Source: Bacillota bacterium (GTDB lineage Bacteria > Bacillota > SHA-98 > UBA4971). Taken from it: a DNA stretch of 64,000 bases. The stretch covers positions 1 to 64,000 of the forward strand of contig JANLFY010000006.1 of the NCBI GenBank assembly GCA_024653485.1. The letters run 5' to 3'. The notes beneath the pieces are model-generated. The model was not told where the DNA came from. It saw nothing but the letters and a program-made list of their open reading frames with translations, and ran no database searches. The translations under genes were made by a program, and so were the position numbers. This document shows, in pieces, positions 62,668 to 64,000 of this stretch; within the stretch, counting starts at the first letter, position 1; the number at the start of each line of letters is the position of its first letter.

Positions 62668-63276
62668 CTACTCGATCATAACGAGAGAATACCAGTTCTG
62701 CTGCTGACTCTCGTTGGCCAGCGTCTCTATGGGAAGCCCCTGCTTTCGCGCGGTGGCGTACACATCTATCCCCATTCCCTGCATCGCCGGCCTCGCCTTG
62801 CCGGGAAAGCGGCAGGGCTTGTCCTCAGGCAGGCTGCACTCGGCGCACAGCCCGCAATCGCTCATGCTGAACGCGAAGTAGTACCCGTCGACGTACGCCT
62901 GGCTCTCTACCGCGAAAGAAATCCTCTGTGAGGAGTCCTTGTCATGCGTATGGATGAGAACGGCACGCCTGTAGCGCGAGAGTGTCATCTCAGCCTCCCA
63001 CGGCTTCAGCGCTCCCGGAGCTGACGGGCACACCCAGCACTTGCCCCAAGTGGAGCATCCATACATGCACTTCAGATATGTCCTCGGATCAAACACCACG
63101 TCTCGTGCATCGATCACGACAGCATCCACGGCTCCGAGACTCCTCGCCAGTTCAGCGTATTTCTCGTACCTCTGCTCCAATTGTTTCCCCTTCTTCCACA
63201 CCATATGATCTACGCAATCGTGCTGCGGCTTCGCGGCCCCGCGGCTCCGCGGCTGCACCATTTCCACCGTCGCCAC
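62668..63276 (-). CDS. DUF2284 metal-binding protein
   Basis: Up to 202 residues of the DUF2284 family, with iron-sulfur-like cysteine clusters: CMYGCSTWGKCWVCPSAPG (residues ~70-88), and SDCGLCAECSLPEDKPC near 138-154, followed by the conserved CRFPGKARPAMQGMGIDV region. Members are soluble proteins of anaerobes with unknown role. The start is not settled: GTG 63276, ATG 63261 and ATG 63204 all lack ideal ribosome sites. The helicase gene lies 153 bp downstream on the same strand. Confidence 0.85.
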   Translation of the reverse strand: MATVEMVQPRSRGAAKPQHDCVDHMVWKKGKQLEQRYEKYAELARSLGAVDAVVIDARDVVFDPRTYLKCMYGCSTWGKCWVCPSAPGALKPWEAEMTLSRYRRAVLIHTHDKDSSQRISFAVESQAYVDGYYFAFSMSDCGLCAECSLPEDKPCRFPGKARPAMQGMGIDVYATARKQGLPIETLANESQQQNWYSLVMIE

Positions 63277-63411
63277 GCTCCGTTGCCGAGCCCGGTGCGG
63301 TCACTTGGTACTTCGACAACTCCGCGCGGCTGTCCTGCCTCAAGCAAGAGCTCGCATCGGAAAGCGCGTACGCGGGCGCCCGCGACGCGAACGCCCTTGA
63401 GCACCTTCGCG

Positions 63412-63442
63412 AAAAAGGGGGCGCCCCTTCCAGAGCGCCCCC
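63412..63442 (-). terminator. Rho-independent terminator of the SPOCS-LysM gene
   Basis: Reading leftward, GGGGGCGC (63442-63435), a 10-nt loop and GCGCCCCC (63424-63417) are followed by TTTTT (63416-63412). This is a classic intrinsic terminator, ending 11 bp after the stop of the LysM gene. Confidence 0.88.
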
Positions 63443-63452
63443 ACCGCGCGGG

Positions 63453-64000
63453 TTACGGAATGACCAGGGTATCTCCAATCTCGATGCGGTCGGGATCGGA
63501 GATCCCGTTTGCCTGGGCGATCGCCGCGACCGTCGTGCCATAGCGCTGGGCGATCTGGAAGAGCGTTTCGCCGACCTGCACCACGTGTACGCGCCCCGTT
63601 GTCGCCTGTTGGCCGCCTCCGCCCACAGGCGGCCCAGGCAAGCCCCCGGATGGTGATGTTGCGTCGTTCACGCCTACGACGGCTGACACAGTGTCCACGC
63701 GGGTCACCATGCACCAACCTCGAAGCACGATCCTCACATTGGCTGCCCTCGGTGCGGCTTGCACCGCGACTACCCTCACGACATCCACGTCGCTTACTGC
63801 GAAGAACGCCGGAATAGCCCCCGGGACGGCAAGGGTCACGGAGAACGGCACCGTCTCTACGGAAGCGAACACCCTCTGCGAAGGAAGAGCCACAAAGAGC
63901 ACGGTCACCCTGAGGGTGCCCTCCACTATCACCACGCCGTCGAGCACGACTGTGCGTGTTACCCTCGCCCGCGCGAAAGCTTGGACCACCCTGCCGATCT
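63453..64000 (-). CDS. SPOCS/DUF3794 and LysM domain protein, 5' end outside the window
   Basis: The visible 182 codons run off the right edge. The first part is the end of a SPOCS (DUF3794) domain (VTRTVVLDGVVIVEGTLRVT, FASVETVPFSVTL). A Gly/Pro linker leads to a C-terminal LysM domain (VVQVGETLFQIAQRYGT, IAQANGISDPDRIEIGDTL) that binds peptidoglycan. The combination is that of the spore envelope protein SafA/SipL group in Bacillota. GTG 63989 could be read as a start, but the frame is open beyond it and SPOCS domains begin further upstream, so the gene is probably cut by the window. A clean terminator follows. Confidence 0.85.
   Translation of the reverse strand, partial: IGRVVQAFARARVTRTVVLDGVVIVEGTLRVTVLFVALPSQRVFASVETVPFSVTLAVPGAIPAFFAVSDVDVVRVVAVQAAPRAANVRIVLRGWCMVTRVDTVSAVVGVNDATSPSGGLPGPPVGGGGQQATTGRVHVVQVGETLFQIAQRYGTTVAAIAQANGISDPDRIEIGDTLVIP

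Overview
The window looks like a chromosome segment of an anaerobic, spore-forming Bacillota of fairly high G+C (Clostridia/Limnochordia-like; I cannot name the species). The evidence is a rubrerythrin, a SPOCS/DUF3794-LysM coat-type protein, a SpoIVB-like PDZ protease, strong AGGAGG ribosome sites with frequent GTG starts, and densely packed operons. No rRNA, tRNA, CRISPR array or complete insertion sequence was found.

Layout. (1) 1-9015: a leftward module of TRAP transporter (dctP-dctQ-dctM), a UGSC-like two-domain protein, a DUF554 membrane protein and an FAD-dependent oxidoreductase, facing a LysR regulator across a 558-bp divergent region. (2) 9072-16498: secreted or surface enzymes: an S41 peptidase with PDZ domain, a glpK remnant with an internal deletion, a beta-lactamase-family hydrolase split by an in-frame TAG, a GH44-like glycoside hydrolase, and a mini-cupin. 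(3) 16908-20185: rubrerythrin, an AbrB-type antitoxin whose overlapping vapC is frameshifted, then about 1.8 kb of mostly decayed DNA holding a second vapC corpse and a short sequence that recurs near 42.77 kb. (4) 20186-42293: a ribokinase (+ strand) and, facing it, about 21 kb of one-directional catabolic genes: SAF-domain dehydrogenase, RpiR regulator, FGGY kinase, SIS isomerase, three zinc alcohol dehydrogenases, two TIM-barrel isomerases, a ribose-type ABC transporter, LacI regulator, RbsD-like pyranase, E1alpha/E1beta/E2 of a 2-oxoacid (acetoin-type) dehydrogenase complex, a metal-site-less M24 protein, an SDR dehydrogenase and lipB. (5) 42867-48888: alpha-glucan or related polysaccharide synthesis (nucleotidyltransferase-phosphomutase fusion, GH57 branching-type enzyme, GT4 glycosyltransferase). 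(6) 49187-64000: housekeeping and accessory genes: nitroreductase, acidic repeat protein, CDP-alcohol phosphotransferase, a nucleoside-salvage operon (sugar isomerase-like protein, cyclophilin-like protein, deoB, nucleoside phosphorylase, zinc ribbon), an intact RHH/PIN toxin-antitoxin pair, PAP2 phosphatase, aminotransferase, an MrfA-like helicase, a DUF2284 protein and a partial SPOCS-LysM gene.

How it fits together. The 21-42 kb island reads as uptake, phosphorylation, isomerisation and repeated oxidation of a sugar or polyol, ending in a dedicated lipoate-dependent acyl-CoA-forming complex with its own octanoyl transferase. The substrate cannot be told from sequence. The first 9 kb is an independent TRAP-based uptake and oxidation module. 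Both look less G+C-rich than the polysaccharide and housekeeping parts, which suggests accessory DNA. Several genes are broken (glpK, the serine hydrolase, two vapC copies), so the 11-20 kb stretch appears to be decaying. All functional statements rest on recognising motifs by eye; no database search was run.
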